A stretch of 64,000 nucleotides of DNA, taken from Pelagibacteraceae bacterium AG-390-D18. GTDB taxonomy: Bacteria > Pseudomonadota > Alphaproteobacteria > Pelagibacterales > Pelagibacteraceae. The translations under genes were made by a program, and so were the position numbers. Positions within the stretch are counted from its first letter, which is position 1. Each line of letters opens with the position of its first letter. This document shows, piece after piece, positions 52,383-62,270 of the stretch. Location of the stretch: the NCBI GenBank assembly GCA_003279715.1, contig QCGY01000006.1, positions 21,848-85,847 on the forward strand, in the 5' to 3' direction. The notes under the pieces were generated by a model. That model had not been told where the DNA came from. It saw only the letters and a list, made by a program, of their open reading frames with translations, and made no database searches.

Positions 52383-53698
52383 TGATAGACAATATAAATA
52401 TTTTTTTAAAAAAAAAAATATTAATCTATGGTCTTGGAAAAAGTGGGCTATCCACATATAAATTTTTAAATAAAAAAGCTAAAATATATTTATTTGATGA
52501 TAATTTAAAAAAAAAATTTAGACATCAACCTAAGCAATGGATAACTAATATTAAAGAAATATCTAAAATAAAGTTTGATATAATTATTATTAGTCCTGGA
52601 ATTGATATTTTAAATTGTAAATTAACTAAATTTCTTAAAAAAAATCAATCTAGAATTTATACAGATTTAGATATATTCTACTCATTTTACAAAAACAAAA
52701 GCATCACCATTACTGGAACTAATGGGAAATCAACTACAGCTAAAATATTGCATGATATTTTGTCAGATCAAAACTATGATTGTAGGTTAATTGGTAACAT
52801 TGGAAATCCAGCATTATCTGAAAAAAAAATTACAAAAAAAACTGTTTTTGTGATTGAAGCTTCATCATATCAATTAGATTATAGTCAATTATTTACTTCA
52901 AAATACTCAGTAATACTTAATATAAGTCCTGATCACATAGAGAGACACAGAAACTTAAAAAATTATGTTAATGCTAAATTTAAATTATTAAATTCTCAGT
53001 CCAGAGAGTCCATAGCATTTGTTAGAAAAAATGATTTATTAATAGATAAAAAGCTTAATAGTAAAAAATATAATCCAAAAATTATTAGAGTTGATTTAAA
53101 AAAAGCAAATAAAAAAATTAAACAATTAAAGAATAAGTACTTTTTATCTGCAGGTAACCTGGAAAATTTATCTTTCGTCTTGAAGATTTCTGAAACATTA
53201 AATTTAAATATTAAAAAATTAATAAAAACTTTAAATAGATTTAAAGGTTTAAAATATCGACAACAAATTATCTATGAAAATAAAAATTTAACAATAATTA
53301 ATGATTCTAAGTCCACAAGCTTTGCTTCATCAGAAAATCTGTTAAAAAATTTAAAAAATGTTTATTGGATTTTGGGAGGCATTCCTAAAAAAGGTGATCA
53401 ATTAAATCTATCTAAAAAACATTGTAAGAATTTTAAAACATTTATTTTTGGTAATAATCATGAAGAATTTAAAAAAAATATCAAAAATAAAGTAACTATA
53501 AAGCATTATAAATATTTGAAAGATATATTAAATGAAATATTTTTTGATTTAAAAGATAAAAACTTAAAAAAAAATATTATTTTCTTTAGTCCAGCTGGAG
53601 CATCATTTGATAGCTTTAAAAATTTTGAAGATAGAGGAAAATATTTTAACCAATTAATAAAAAAATTCCTTAATGCAAAACAACACCTTTTTATATAA
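52382..53698 (+). CDS. murD: UDP-N-acetylmuramoylalanine-D-glutamate ligase
   Basis: IYGLGKSGLSTYKFL, ITGTNGKSTTAKIL, LNISPDHIERH. Confidence 0.95.
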   Translation: MIDNINIFLKKKILIYGLGKSGLSTYKFLNKKAKIYLFDDNLKKKFRHQPKQWITNIKEISKIKFDIIIISPGIDILNCKLTKFLKKNQSRIYTDLDIFYSFYKNKSITITGTNGKSTTAKILHDILSDQNYDCRLIGNIGNPALSEKKITKKTVFVIEASSYQLDYSQLFTSKYSVILNISPDHIERHRNLKNYVNAKFKLLNSQSRESIAFVRKNDLLIDKKLNSKKYNPKIIRVDLKKANKKIKQLKNKYFLSAGNLENLSFVLKISETLNLNIKKLIKTLNRFKGLKYRQQIIYENKNLTIINDSKSTSFASSENLLKNLKNVYWILGGIPKKGDQLNLSKKHCKNFKTFIFGNNHEEFKKNIKNKVTIKHYKYLKDILNEIFFDLKDKNLKKNIIFFSPAGASFDSFKNFEDRGKYFNQLIKKFLNAKQHLFI

Positions 53699-54800
53699 AT
53701 TTTACTATCAATGGTGGAAGAGTATAGATAAATCAATCTTTTTAATTATAAGTTCGTTATTTGCAATTGGACTTTTTTTTTCATTAGTTTCAACATCACT
53801 AATTGCTTCAGATAAATTAGATACAAATAGTTATTTCTTCTTTTTTAAACATTTAATTTATATCTTAATTGGAATAATTATTATTTATATTTTTTCATCT
53901 TTGAAAACTGTTCAATTATTTCATTACTCATATTTTCTTTTTTTTATTACTTTAATTTCTTTATTTTTAGTTCCAATTATAGGTGTTGAAGTAAAGGGAT
54001 CAAAGAGATGGATAGATTTATTTTTTTTACCAAGATTTCAACCAATTGAATTATTAAAACCTTTTTTAATTATTGTAATTTCAAGTATTCTTTGTAGTGT
54101 CAGAAGTTCAAATCTCTATTTAAAATATTTATTATCAATTGTCTTAGTATCAATAATCTCTTTACTTCTTATAATGCAGCCAGATATCGGCCAAACTCTT
54201 CTTATCGTTTTCTCTTGGGCAGTTCTAATTTTTACCTCCGGTATCAATATCTTTATTCTTTTTGGTCTTTCTATATTTGCTTTTATCTCATTAGCTTATT
54301 TGATTATGTACGTCCCTAAGTTTAATTATATTCAAAGTAGGATTTTTTCTTTTTTTAACAGAGATACAGGAACACATAATTTTCAATCTGATAAGGCTAT
54401 AGAGTCTATTACAAGTGGCGGTTATTTTGGTAAAGGAATTGGTGAAGGAACTTTAAAAAATCGAGTACCTGAGGCACATACTGATTATATTATATCCGTA
54501 ATTTCTGAAGAGTTTGGTGTTGTTGCCATAATGTTAATATTATTATTATTTTTAATGTTTATTTACATGGTCTTTAAAAAAATAAATTATGAAAAAGATG
54601 ATAAAACTAAACTAGTTTTAATTGGATGTGTAAGCTTAATCCTAATGCAAGCAACTATTCATGTGGGTGTAAATATTAGACTATTTCCTACGACAGGTAT
54701 GACTCTACCATTTTTGAGTTATGGAGGTTCTTCAATAGTAAGTATCTCGATACTCTCAGGAATAATTCTAAATTTAACTAAAAGGAAAATAAGAAATTAA
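53673..54800 (+). CDS. ftsW: SEDS glycosyltransferase FtsW
   Basis: VKGSKRWIDLFFLPRFQPIELLKP, MQPDIGQTLLI, FSFFNRDTGTHNFQSDKAI, GMTLPFLSYGGSS. Confidence 0.96.
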   Translation: MQNNTFLYKFYYQWWKSIDKSIFLIISSLFAIGLFFSLVSTSLIASDKLDTNSYFFFFKHLIYILIGIIIIYIFSSLKTVQLFHYSYFLFFITLISLFLVPIIGVEVKGSKRWIDLFFLPRFQPIELLKPFLIIVISSILCSVRSSNLYLKYLLSIVLVSIISLLLIMQPDIGQTLLIVFSWAVLIFTSGINIFILFGLSIFAFISLAYLIMYVPKFNYIQSRIFSFFNRDTGTHNFQSDKAIESITSGGYFGKGIGEGTLKNRVPEAHTDYIISVISEEFGVVAIMLILLLFLMFIYMVFKKINYEKDDKTKLVLIGCVSLILMQATIHVGVNIRLFPTTGMTLPFLSYGGSSIVSISILSGIILNLTKRKIRN

Positions 54801-55868
54801 ATGAAAAGTAAGATTTTAATCTCCACAGGAGGATCTGGTGGACATGTTACTCCCGCAATTACAATGCATGATCATTTAAAAGAAAATTACGATATATTAA
54901 TTTCAAGTGATGTAAGAGGTCTTAATTATCTTGATGATAAATTTTATAACATCCTTGTTATTGATACACCCAAGTTAAATAATTTTATTTTATTGCCTCT
55001 TTCAATTTTCAAAGTATTTTTTTTAACTTTAAAATCATTAATATTATTAAAAAAAGAAGAAATACGAATTCTCATTTCTACAGGCGGATATATGTCACTA
55101 CCTTTATGTATAGCTGCAAGAATATTAAACATTAAAATTTATTTGTTAGAACCAAACATGGTAATTGGAAGAGCAAATAAATTTTTTCTTAAATTTTGTA
55201 AAAAAATCATATGTTATTCAGAAAATATTATTGGTTTTCCCAAAGAGTATAAATATAAGTTAAAAATTACAAATCCCTTAATAAGAAAGAAATATTATGA
55301 CAAAAAATTAAAAGAAAATAATAATGAAAAATTTACTTTAATAATAATTGGTGGAAGCCAAGGTGCAAAAATATTTGATAAGATTTTACATCAGTCAATA
55401 ATTAAAGTTTCAAAAATAAAACCTTTAAATGTGATTCATCAAACAAATCAAAAGAATATAGGTGATCTCAAAAATATATATTTAGAAAATAAGATTGATA
55501 ATACCGTTTTTAGTTTTGATCAAAATCTTAACCTATTAATAGACCAAGCAGATTTATGTATAACAAGAGCCGGTGCCTCCAGTTTAGCTGAAATTTCTTT
55601 ATCTAAAAAACCATTTATTGCTATTCCATTACCAAGTTCTAAGGATAATCATCAACTAGAAAATGCTAATTATTATAAAAATAAAGGTTGTTGTTGGATT
55701 GTTGATCAAATTAATTTTAACAAAATAAAATTTGAAGATTTATTACTAAATATATTGAGTGATAAAAACGAAATAGGTTTAAAAAAAAAAAATTTAGAAA
55801 AATTAAATTATCAAAATACGTGGAATAATGTTAATCAAAATTTATTAAATATTATTAATGAAAATTAA
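54801..55868 (+). CDS. murG: UDP-GlcNAc:lipid I GlcNAc transferase
   Basis: ISTGGSGGHVTPAI, IIIGGSQGAKIFD, ITRAGASSLAEIS, PSSKDNHQLENA. Confidence 0.96.
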   Translation: MKSKILISTGGSGGHVTPAITMHDHLKENYDILISSDVRGLNYLDDKFYNILVIDTPKLNNFILLPLSIFKVFFLTLKSLILLKKEEIRILISTGGYMSLPLCIAARILNIKIYLLEPNMVIGRANKFFLKFCKKIICYSENIIGFPKEYKYKLKITNPLIRKKYYDKKLKENNNEKFTLIIIGGSQGAKIFDKILHQSIIKVSKIKPLNVIHQTNQKNIGDLKNIYLENKIDNTVFSFDQNLNLLIDQADLCITRAGASSLAEISLSKKPFIAIPLPSSKDNHQLENANYYKNKGCCWIVDQINFNKIKFEDLLLNILSDKNEIGLKKKNLEKLNYQNTWNNVNQNLLNIINEN

Positions 55869-57252
55869 ATTAGCAAAATCTGAAATTATTCATTTCATAG
55901 GAATAGGTGGAATAGGTATGAGTGGATTGTCCCTTATAATGAAGGGTAAAGGTTTTAAAGTTCAGGGTAGTGATATTGCTAGTAATAAAAATATTGAAAG
56001 ATTAAAAAAAGAGAAAATAAAAATTGCAATTGGACATAAAAAACAAAATATAAATAAAGCTACCATTATAGTAGTTTCCTCTGCTATAAAAAAAAATAAT
56101 CCTGAAATAATTGAGGCAAAAAAAAAACAACTACCAATTTATAAAAGAGGAGAAATGCTTGCAAATATTGTTTCTCTTACAAAAAATATTGTAGTTGTTG
56201 GCTCCCATGGAAAAACAACCACAACATCACTAATTGCTTCAATTTTCCAAGAAACCAAAATAGACCCAACTATTATCAATGGGGGAGTAATAAATTCTAT
56301 AAATAATTCTGCTAAACTAGGCAAAAGTGACTGGTCAATCCTTGAAGCTGATGAGTCTGATGGTAGCTTTGTCTATATTCCACCCACTTATTCAATAATA
56401 ACCAACATAGATAGAGAACATATGGATTTTTATAGTTCGATGAATGAGTTGAATAAATATTTTACTAAGTTTGTGAATAAAGTTCCACCCTTTGGAAAAT
56501 CTTTTATTTGCATTGATGACAGGAATAATAAAAATTTGATTAAGAAACTAAATAATAAAAATTTTTATACTTATGGAACTGACACAAAATCAAATTTCTG
56601 CATTAATAATATCAAACAATCAAAAGACTATTCTTTGTTCGATTTAAAGATAATTTTACCAAATAAAAAAAACAGATTAATTAAAAAAATTAAGATACCA
56701 CTTTTAGGAATACACAATATTAGAAATTCAGTTGCAGCATCAGCATTAGCTTTTACAGTTGGATTGACAGTTTCAAGTATTAAAAAAGGTTTAAAAAATT
56801 TTAAAGGAGTTCAAAGAAGATTTAACAAGATTTTTACATTTAATAAAGTCGACTTTTTCGATGATTATGCTCATCATCCAACTGAAATCAAAGTTGTCTT
56901 GGATGGAGTAAATAGCGTTTATAAAGGTTATGAAAAAATATGTATTTTTCAACCACACAGAATATCAAGATTAAAAGATTTGAAAAAAGAATTTACTTAT
57001 GCATTTAAGAACGCTGATAAAGTAATTTTGATGCCTATTTATACTGCTGGTGAAAAAATATCATTAGGATTTAAATATGAAAATTTTGCTAGAGAAATAA
57101 TCAAAAACTCAAAAGTAAAACTATTTTTAGCAGATGATAGGATTCAATTAGCAAAATACATTAAAAATAATATTTATGGAAAAAAAATAGTTATTGGAAT
57201 GGGTGCAGGAACTATCTCAACATGGATGAGAGAAATGCCTAAATACTTTTAG
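55858..57252 (+). CDS. murC: UDP-N-acetylmuramate-L-alanine ligase
   Basis: HFIGIGGIGMSGLSLIM, VVGSHGKTTTTSLIA, FDDYAHHPTEIK. Confidence 0.97.
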   Translation: MKIKLAKSEIIHFIGIGGIGMSGLSLIMKGKGFKVQGSDIASNKNIERLKKEKIKIAIGHKKQNINKATIIVVSSAIKKNNPEIIEAKKKQLPIYKRGEMLANIVSLTKNIVVVGSHGKTTTTSLIASIFQETKIDPTIINGGVINSINNSAKLGKSDWSILEADESDGSFVYIPPTYSIITNIDREHMDFYSSMNELNKYFTKFVNKVPPFGKSFICIDDRNNKNLIKKLNNKNFYTYGTDTKSNFCINNIKQSKDYSLFDLKIILPNKKNRLIKKIKIPLLGIHNIRNSVAASALAFTVGLTVSSIKKGLKNFKGVQRRFNKIFTFNKVDFFDDYAHHPTEIKVVLDGVNSVYKGYEKICIFQPHRISRLKDLKKEFTYAFKNADKVILMPIYTAGEKISLGFKYENFAREIIKNSKVKLFLADDRIQLAKYIKNNIYGKKIVIGMGAGTISTWMREMPKYF

Positions 57253-57257
57253 TTAAC

Positions 57258-58157
57258 ATGAACAAAGAAGATTTATTATTTGAATTTAAACAAAATATTA
57301 AATTTGATTATAATTTAAAAAAAAAAAATTGGTTTAATATAGGTGGCAATACTAAAATTTACTACAAGGCAGATAATTTAAAAGAATTGACAAAATTCTT
57401 AAAAATAATGGGGGATAAAGAGAAAATATTTGTTCTAGGTGGGGGATCAAATACATTAATTACCGACAAAACTTATGATGGAGCTGTAATTAAGTTATCA
57501 AATAATTTTAATAATATTTCTCTTTTATCAGAAGATATAATTATTGCTGGAAGTTCTGTTAGTGACAAATCACTTTCAGAATTTGCAATGAACAATAGTT
57601 TGGGCGGATTTGAATTTTTATCTTGTATACCAGGCACAGTTGGGGGAGGTATAAAAATGAACGCAGGTTGCTTCAAAAGAGAATTTAAAGATATTTTGAT
57701 TTCAGTACAAGCCATCAATAAATCAGGGCAGGTTATAATAATTCCAGCTAAAGAAATCGATTTTAAATATAGAGATAGTGGATTGTCTAACGATTTAATT
57801 TTTTTAAGTGCATCTTTTAAAGGTTTTAAAAAAAAATCAAATTTAATAAAGAAAGAAATAGTAAGATTAAAAGAAAAAAAGGAAAAAGCGCAACCTACAA
57901 AAATTAAAACTAGTGGGAGTACTTTTAAAAATCCATTAGATCAATCAGATAAAAAAGTTTGGCAATTAATAAAAGAGTCAGTCCCTTTAGAAAAATCATT
58001 TGGAGAAGCTTGTATTTCAGAAAAACATTGTAATTTTTTTGTAAATAAAGGTAATGCTAAGTTTGATGATATGAAAAAATTAATAGATTTTGTATCTGAA
58101 AGTGTTTTGAAGAAAACTGGTGTAAAGTTACAAACAGAAATAAAAATTTTAGAATAA
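57258..58157 (+). CDS. murB: UDP-N-acetylenolpyruvoylglucosamine reductase
   Basis: WFNIGGNTKIYYKAD, VLGGGSNTLITD, GCIPGTVGGGIKMNAG-like SCIPGTVGGGIKMNAGCF. Confidence 0.97.
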   Translation: MNKEDLLFEFKQNIKFDYNLKKKNWFNIGGNTKIYYKADNLKELTKFLKIMGDKEKIFVLGGGSNTLITDKTYDGAVIKLSNNFNNISLLSEDIIIAGSSVSDKSLSEFAMNNSLGGFEFLSCIPGTVGGGIKMNAGCFKREFKDILISVQAINKSGQVIIIPAKEIDFKYRDSGLSNDLIFLSASFKGFKKKSNLIKKEIVRLKEKKEKAQPTKIKTSGSTFKNPLDQSDKKVWQLIKESVPLEKSFGEACISEKHCNFFVNKGNAKFDDMKKLIDFVSESVLKKTGVKLQTEIKILE

Positions 58158-58158
58158 A

Positions 58159-59073
58159 TTGAAAAAAAAAATACTAATACTCGCTGGTGGAATCTCAAAA
58201 GAAAGATTAATTAGTCTTGATACGGGTTTGCAAGTTGCAAAAGAGCTTAAAAAAAATGGTTATAAAGTAAAAATTTCTGAACCTGATGGCAATTTATCAA
58301 AAAATATTAATCAATTTAAACCCAATATTATCTTTAATGCATTACATGGACAGTTTGGTGAAGATGGTTATATACAAACGATCCTAGAAGGATTTAAAAT
58401 ACCATATACTCATTCAGGAGTAATTGCCTCTTCATTAGCAATGGATAAAGTAATATCGAAAAAAATTTTTATTAAAAATAAAATCAATACCCCTAAATAT
58501 ATTAAATATTCTTATGAAGAAAATAATTTTGTTTTGATAAAAAATATTGAAAAGAAGTTAAAATTTCCAGTCGTATTAAAACCAATTAACGAAGGCTCAA
58601 GTGTAAATGTTTTTATTTGTACAAAAAAAAATATTTCAAGAGTTTTAAGTTCAATGAAAATATATAAAGAGATCATGATAGAGGAATTTATTGGTGGAAG
58701 AGAAATTCAAGTTGCAATCATGGGCAATAAAAAATTAGGAGCAATAGAGCTTAAACCAAAGAGAAAATTTTATGATTATGAAGCTAAATACAGCGTAAAT
58801 GCAAAAACTGAACATATAATTCCAGTTAAGATTCCAAAAAATAAATTAAATGAGGTAATGGACTTGTCATTTAAAGCACACAAGATTATTGGTTGTAAGG
58901 GAGTTACTAGATCAGATTTCAAATTTTATAAAAATAAGTATTATTTGCTAGAGATTAATACTCAGCCAGGTATGACAAAATTATCTCTTGTTCCAGAAAT
59001 AGCAAAATATAGAGGAATATCCTTTATAAAACTAATTGAGTGGATTTTAAAAGATGCAACAACGAAAAAGTAA
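58159..59073 (+). CDS. ddl: D-alanine-D-alanine ligase (TTG start)
   Basis: ILAGGISKERLISLDTG, NALHGQFGEDGYIQ, LEINTQPGMTKLSLVPE. Confidence 0.95.
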   Translation: MKKKILILAGGISKERLISLDTGLQVAKELKKNGYKVKISEPDGNLSKNINQFKPNIIFNALHGQFGEDGYIQTILEGFKIPYTHSGVIASSLAMDKVISKKIFIKNKINTPKYIKYSYEENNFVLIKNIEKKLKFPVVLKPINEGSSVNVFICTKKNISRVLSSMKIYKEIMIEEFIGGREIQVAIMGNKKLGAIELKPKRKFYDYEAKYSVNAKTEHIIPVKIPKNKLNEVMDLSFKAHKIIGCKGVTRSDFKFYKNKYYLLEINTQPGMTKLSLVPEIAKYRGISFIKLIEWILKDATTKK

Positions 59074-59710
59074 AAAAATTTTAATATACTTTTTTTTATT
59101 ACTGTTAGTTGGGTCAATAAATAATATTAATCTAAACACTTTAGAATTACAGAATATTAATGATATCAATATTGTTGGGTTAGAGGTTGAGGATAAATCA
59201 ATTTTACATCAAAAAATAAAAAATTTTAATCTAAATAATGTTTTTTCAATTAGTAAAATTGATCTAATTAATGAAATTGAATCAAATTCTATAATAGAAA
59301 AATATTCTATTTTCAAAAGATACCCATCTTCATTAGATGTTAATATTGAAAAAACAAAATTTTTAGCAAGAATAAATAAAAATGGCCAAATTTTTTATAT
59401 TGGCTCTAATGGACGATTTATTAAAAATGATTTTTTTAACAATCAATTACCTTTTATTTTTGGAAATCCAAAGTTGGATGAATTTTTTATAATTAAAAAA
59501 ATTATTGATGAGTCTAAAATTTCTTATGCAGAGATAAAAAACTTATATTTTTTTCCATCTAAAAGATGGGATTTAGAATTAAGAGATAACACTATAATAA
59601 AATTACCAAATGATAATGTTAATCTTGCCATTAATTTAGCAATAAAATTTTTAGATGATAATGAATTTATTGATGCAAGAATTAAAAACCAAATTATTTT
59701 AGATGATTGA
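59054..59710 (+). CDS. ftsQ: FtsQ-like division protein (POTRA)
   Basis: One N-terminal TM, POTRA-like region, syntenic position after ddl. Confidence 0.75.
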   Translation: MQQRKSKKILIYFFLLLLVGSINNINLNTLELQNINDINIVGLEVEDKSILHQKIKNFNLNNVFSISKIDLINEIESNSIIEKYSIFKRYPSSLDVNIEKTKFLARINKNGQIFYIGSNGRFIKNDFFNNQLPFIFGNPKLDEFFIIKKIIDESKISYAEIKNLYFFPSKRWDLELRDNTIIKLPNDNVNLAINLAIKFLDDNEFIDARIKNQIILDD

Positions 59711-60398
59711 AGAAACTGATTTTGAAACTTTCCTTTATATTTCTAAAAATAAATATCAAATATTTGTTTATGATAAAAATAATTTAAAAGAGCTATACAA
59801 TGAAGAAGTAAAGACTAATGTTGATATTGAACCAAATAATCTTTCTAAATTTATTGATGACAATATTTATAAAATTGAAAAAACAATAAATAATTTTATC
59901 AGAAATATTATTTTAATTATAGAAGATGATAAAATTTTAGATGTAACTATATCAATAAAAAAAAAGTATTATGAAAAAAGTATAGCTCAAAAATATTTAG
60001 AAAATAGCTTAGTAGAGGTCAAAGATATTTTTAGAGAAAATTATAATGATCAGATAATTATGCACATGATTATTGTTAATAATCACAAAATCAAAAATGA
60101 TAATTTATTAAATAATTCAAATAAAAATGATGATTATTTGTTCTTAGATATAAATTTCATTTCCATTCCGAATAAATTTACTTTTTATTTTGAAAAATTG
60201 TTAGAAGATCATCAAGTTAAGATTAGACGCTACATGTCAGGCAATTATATAAAAAGTTATTTAAGTGAAGATGCAAACAATTTATCTGTGATGGCAAATA
60301 AATTAAATAATGGACTAAATAAAGATGAAGTTCAATTAGTCTCGAAAAGTATAGAAAATAGAGGTTTTTTTGAGAGATTCTTTCAATTATTTAGTTAA
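59703..60398 (+). CDS. Truncated/minimal FtsA-like protein (231 aa) in the ftsA position
   Basis: Overlaps ftsQ by 8 nt; weak resemblance to FtsA 1A/1C regions (IIMHMIIVNNHKIKND, LDINFISIPNKFTFYFEKLLEDHQVKIRRYMSGNYIKSYL); C-terminal amphipathic RGFFERFFQLFS. Confidence 0.5.
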   Translation: MIEETDFETFLYISKNKYQIFVYDKNNLKELYNEEVKTNVDIEPNNLSKFIDDNIYKIEKTINNFIRNIILIIEDDKILDVTISIKKKYYEKSIAQKYLENSLVEVKDIFRENYNDQIIMHMIIVNNHKIKNDNLLNNSNKNDDYLFLDINFISIPNKFTFYFEKLLEDHQVKIRRYMSGNYIKSYLSEDANNLSVMANKLNNGLNKDEVQLVSKSIENRGFFERFFQLFS

Positions 60399-60462
60399 AA
60401 GTGTTTTTTCTAGTAACATTTGTTGTTTTCAAAATTTATTAAAAGCAAATTAAAAGACTTCT

Positions 60463-61383
60463 GTGTCTTATTTAACTCAAAAAACAATTAAAAATAATGT
60501 TTCATTTAGTGGTGTAGCATTACACACTGGGTTAGATGTGAATGTGTGCATAAAACCAGCTGAGCCCAATTTTGGAATTGTGTTTAAAAGAGTTGATTAC
60601 AAAGAAAATAACTTAGTTTATCCAAATTTTATGAACGTTACCAATACTTCACTAAACACAACTATTGAAAATGAATTTGGAGTTAAAGTTTCAACTATTG
60701 AACATTTAATGGGCGCATTATTTGGATTGGGAATTGATAATGCATTGATAGAAGTAGATAATGAAGAAGTTCCAATTCTAGATGGATCCGCAAAAGAATT
60801 TATTGAAAAGATTATTAGTTCTGGATTAGCAGTTAGCGAGTCACCAATTAAAATTATCAAAATTAATAAGAAAATAAAATTTATAGATGGTGAGAGATTT
60901 ATATCAATAGAGCCATCTACTTTGAGTTTGGATATAAACTTTGAGCTAAAGTATAAAAATCCAATAATTGGAAATCAAACTAATAAAGTTAAAGTTTTTG
61001 AAGATGATTTGACAGATGTCTACAATTCAAGAACTTTTTGTTTGTTTGAAGATATTGAATTGATTAAGAAAAATGGTCTAGCAAAAGGTGGAAGTTTACA
61101 AAATGCGATAGTAGTTAAAGATCATGAAATTTTAAATCCTGAAGGTTTAAGGAATGATAAAGAATTTGTTAATCATAAAATACTTGATTGCATTGGAGAT
61201 TTATATACATCTGGGTATAGAGTAATTGCTAAAATCAAATGCTCTCAAGGAGGTCATTATCTTACTAACCAGTTGCTTAAAAAAGTATTTGAAAATAAAG
61301 ATAATTTTTCAATTCTTGAAATAAAAGAAAAAAACTTACCTCATACTTTAATTAATAGAAAATTATTAAAATCTATAGCTTAA
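60463..61383 (+). CDS. lpxC: UDP-3-O-acyl-N-acetylglucosamine deacetylase (GTG start)
   Basis: VSFSGVALHTGLDVNVCIKPA, STIEHLMGALFGLGIDN, VNHKILDCIGDLYTSG. Confidence 0.97.
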   Translation: MSYLTQKTIKNNVSFSGVALHTGLDVNVCIKPAEPNFGIVFKRVDYKENNLVYPNFMNVTNTSLNTTIENEFGVKVSTIEHLMGALFGLGIDNALIEVDNEEVPILDGSAKEFIEKIISSGLAVSESPIKIIKINKKIKFIDGERFISIEPSTLSLDINFELKYKNPIIGNQTNKVKVFEDDLTDVYNSRTFCLFEDIELIKKNGLAKGGSLQNAIVVKDHEILNPEGLRNDKEFVNHKILDCIGDLYTSGYRVIAKIKCSQGGHYLTNQLLKKVFENKDNFSILEIKEKNLPHTLINRKLLKSIA

Positions 61384-61429
61384 AATAAACATAGATTTTT
61401 AAAAGATATAAATTAAGGTATAATCTATT

Positions 61430-62269
61430 ATGATCAGTCGTAACTATTTTTATTTTTTTTTAATTATTTTGTTTTGCTTTTCCTGTTCAAAAAAAGATAT
61501 TGAAAAATCTACAATTAATAAAGTAAATTTAGATTCTCAAATGATAGAGGCTTATAAAGAAGGATTAAAGCAGCTTAAGGCTGGTGATGTTCTTTTTGCG
61601 GCAAAAAAATTTAATGAAGCAGAAATTTTATTTCCACAATCAGAATATGCTCCAAAATCAGCTTTGATGGCTGCCTACTCATATTATTCACAAAATTATT
61701 ATGGAGATGCAATAGCTGAATTAACAAGATTTTTAAGAGTTTACCCTAACCACAAAGATATTGTGTATGCAGAGTATTTACTAGGATTGTGTTATTATGA
61801 GCAAATTGTAGATGAGAAGAAAGATCTTCAATCTATTATAAATGCTAAAAAAACATTTAAGAGTCTAATTTTTAAATATCCAGACACAGCATTTGCAACA
61901 GACGCAATGTTCAAAATTAATTTAATAGATGAGATTTTAGCTGCTAAGGAAATGTATATAGGTAGATATTATGTTGATAGAAAAAAATGGATTTCAGCCA
62001 TAAATAGATTTAGGGTTGTTGTTGATAATTATGACTCTACAATTTATGTTGAAGAGGCTATTCATAGATTAGTTGAAATCCACTATATAATTGGGATGGA
62101 AACGGAGGCAAAGAAATATGCTAATCTATTAGGATATAATTATCAATCATCTGAGTGGTATAAGAAATCGTTTAATGTTTTTAATAAAAAATATAAAAAA
62201 AATAGAATAAAAGAGATCAAAAAAGAAAATAATTCTATATTAGAAAAATTTAAATCTCTATTTAGTTGA
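61430..62269 (+). CDS. bamD: Outer membrane assembly lipoprotein BamD/ComL
   Basis: LFCFSCSKKD lipobox, TPR-like YKEGLKQLKAGDVLFAAKKFNEAEILFPQSEYAPKSALMAAYSYY. Confidence 0.92.
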   Translation: MISRNYFYFFLIILFCFSCSKKDIEKSTINKVNLDSQMIEAYKEGLKQLKAGDVLFAAKKFNEAEILFPQSEYAPKSALMAAYSYYSQNYYGDAIAELTRFLRVYPNHKDIVYAEYLLGLCYYEQIVDEKKDLQSIINAKKTFKSLIFKYPDTAFATDAMFKINLIDEILAAKEMYIGRYYVDRKKWISAINRFRVVVDNYDSTIYVEEAIHRLVEIHYIIGMETEAKKYANLLGYNYQSSEWYKKSFNVFNKKYKKNRIKEIKKENNSILEKFKSLFS

Positions 62270-62270
62270 G

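Noticed and set aside
59703-60398. Possibility that the short FtsA-like ORF is a frameshifted pseudogene
   Set aside because: Downstream sequence to lpxC is only 64 nt and contains no remnant of FtsA domains 2A/2B; ORF is intact and ends in a plausible amphipathic helix. Comparison with relatives still needed
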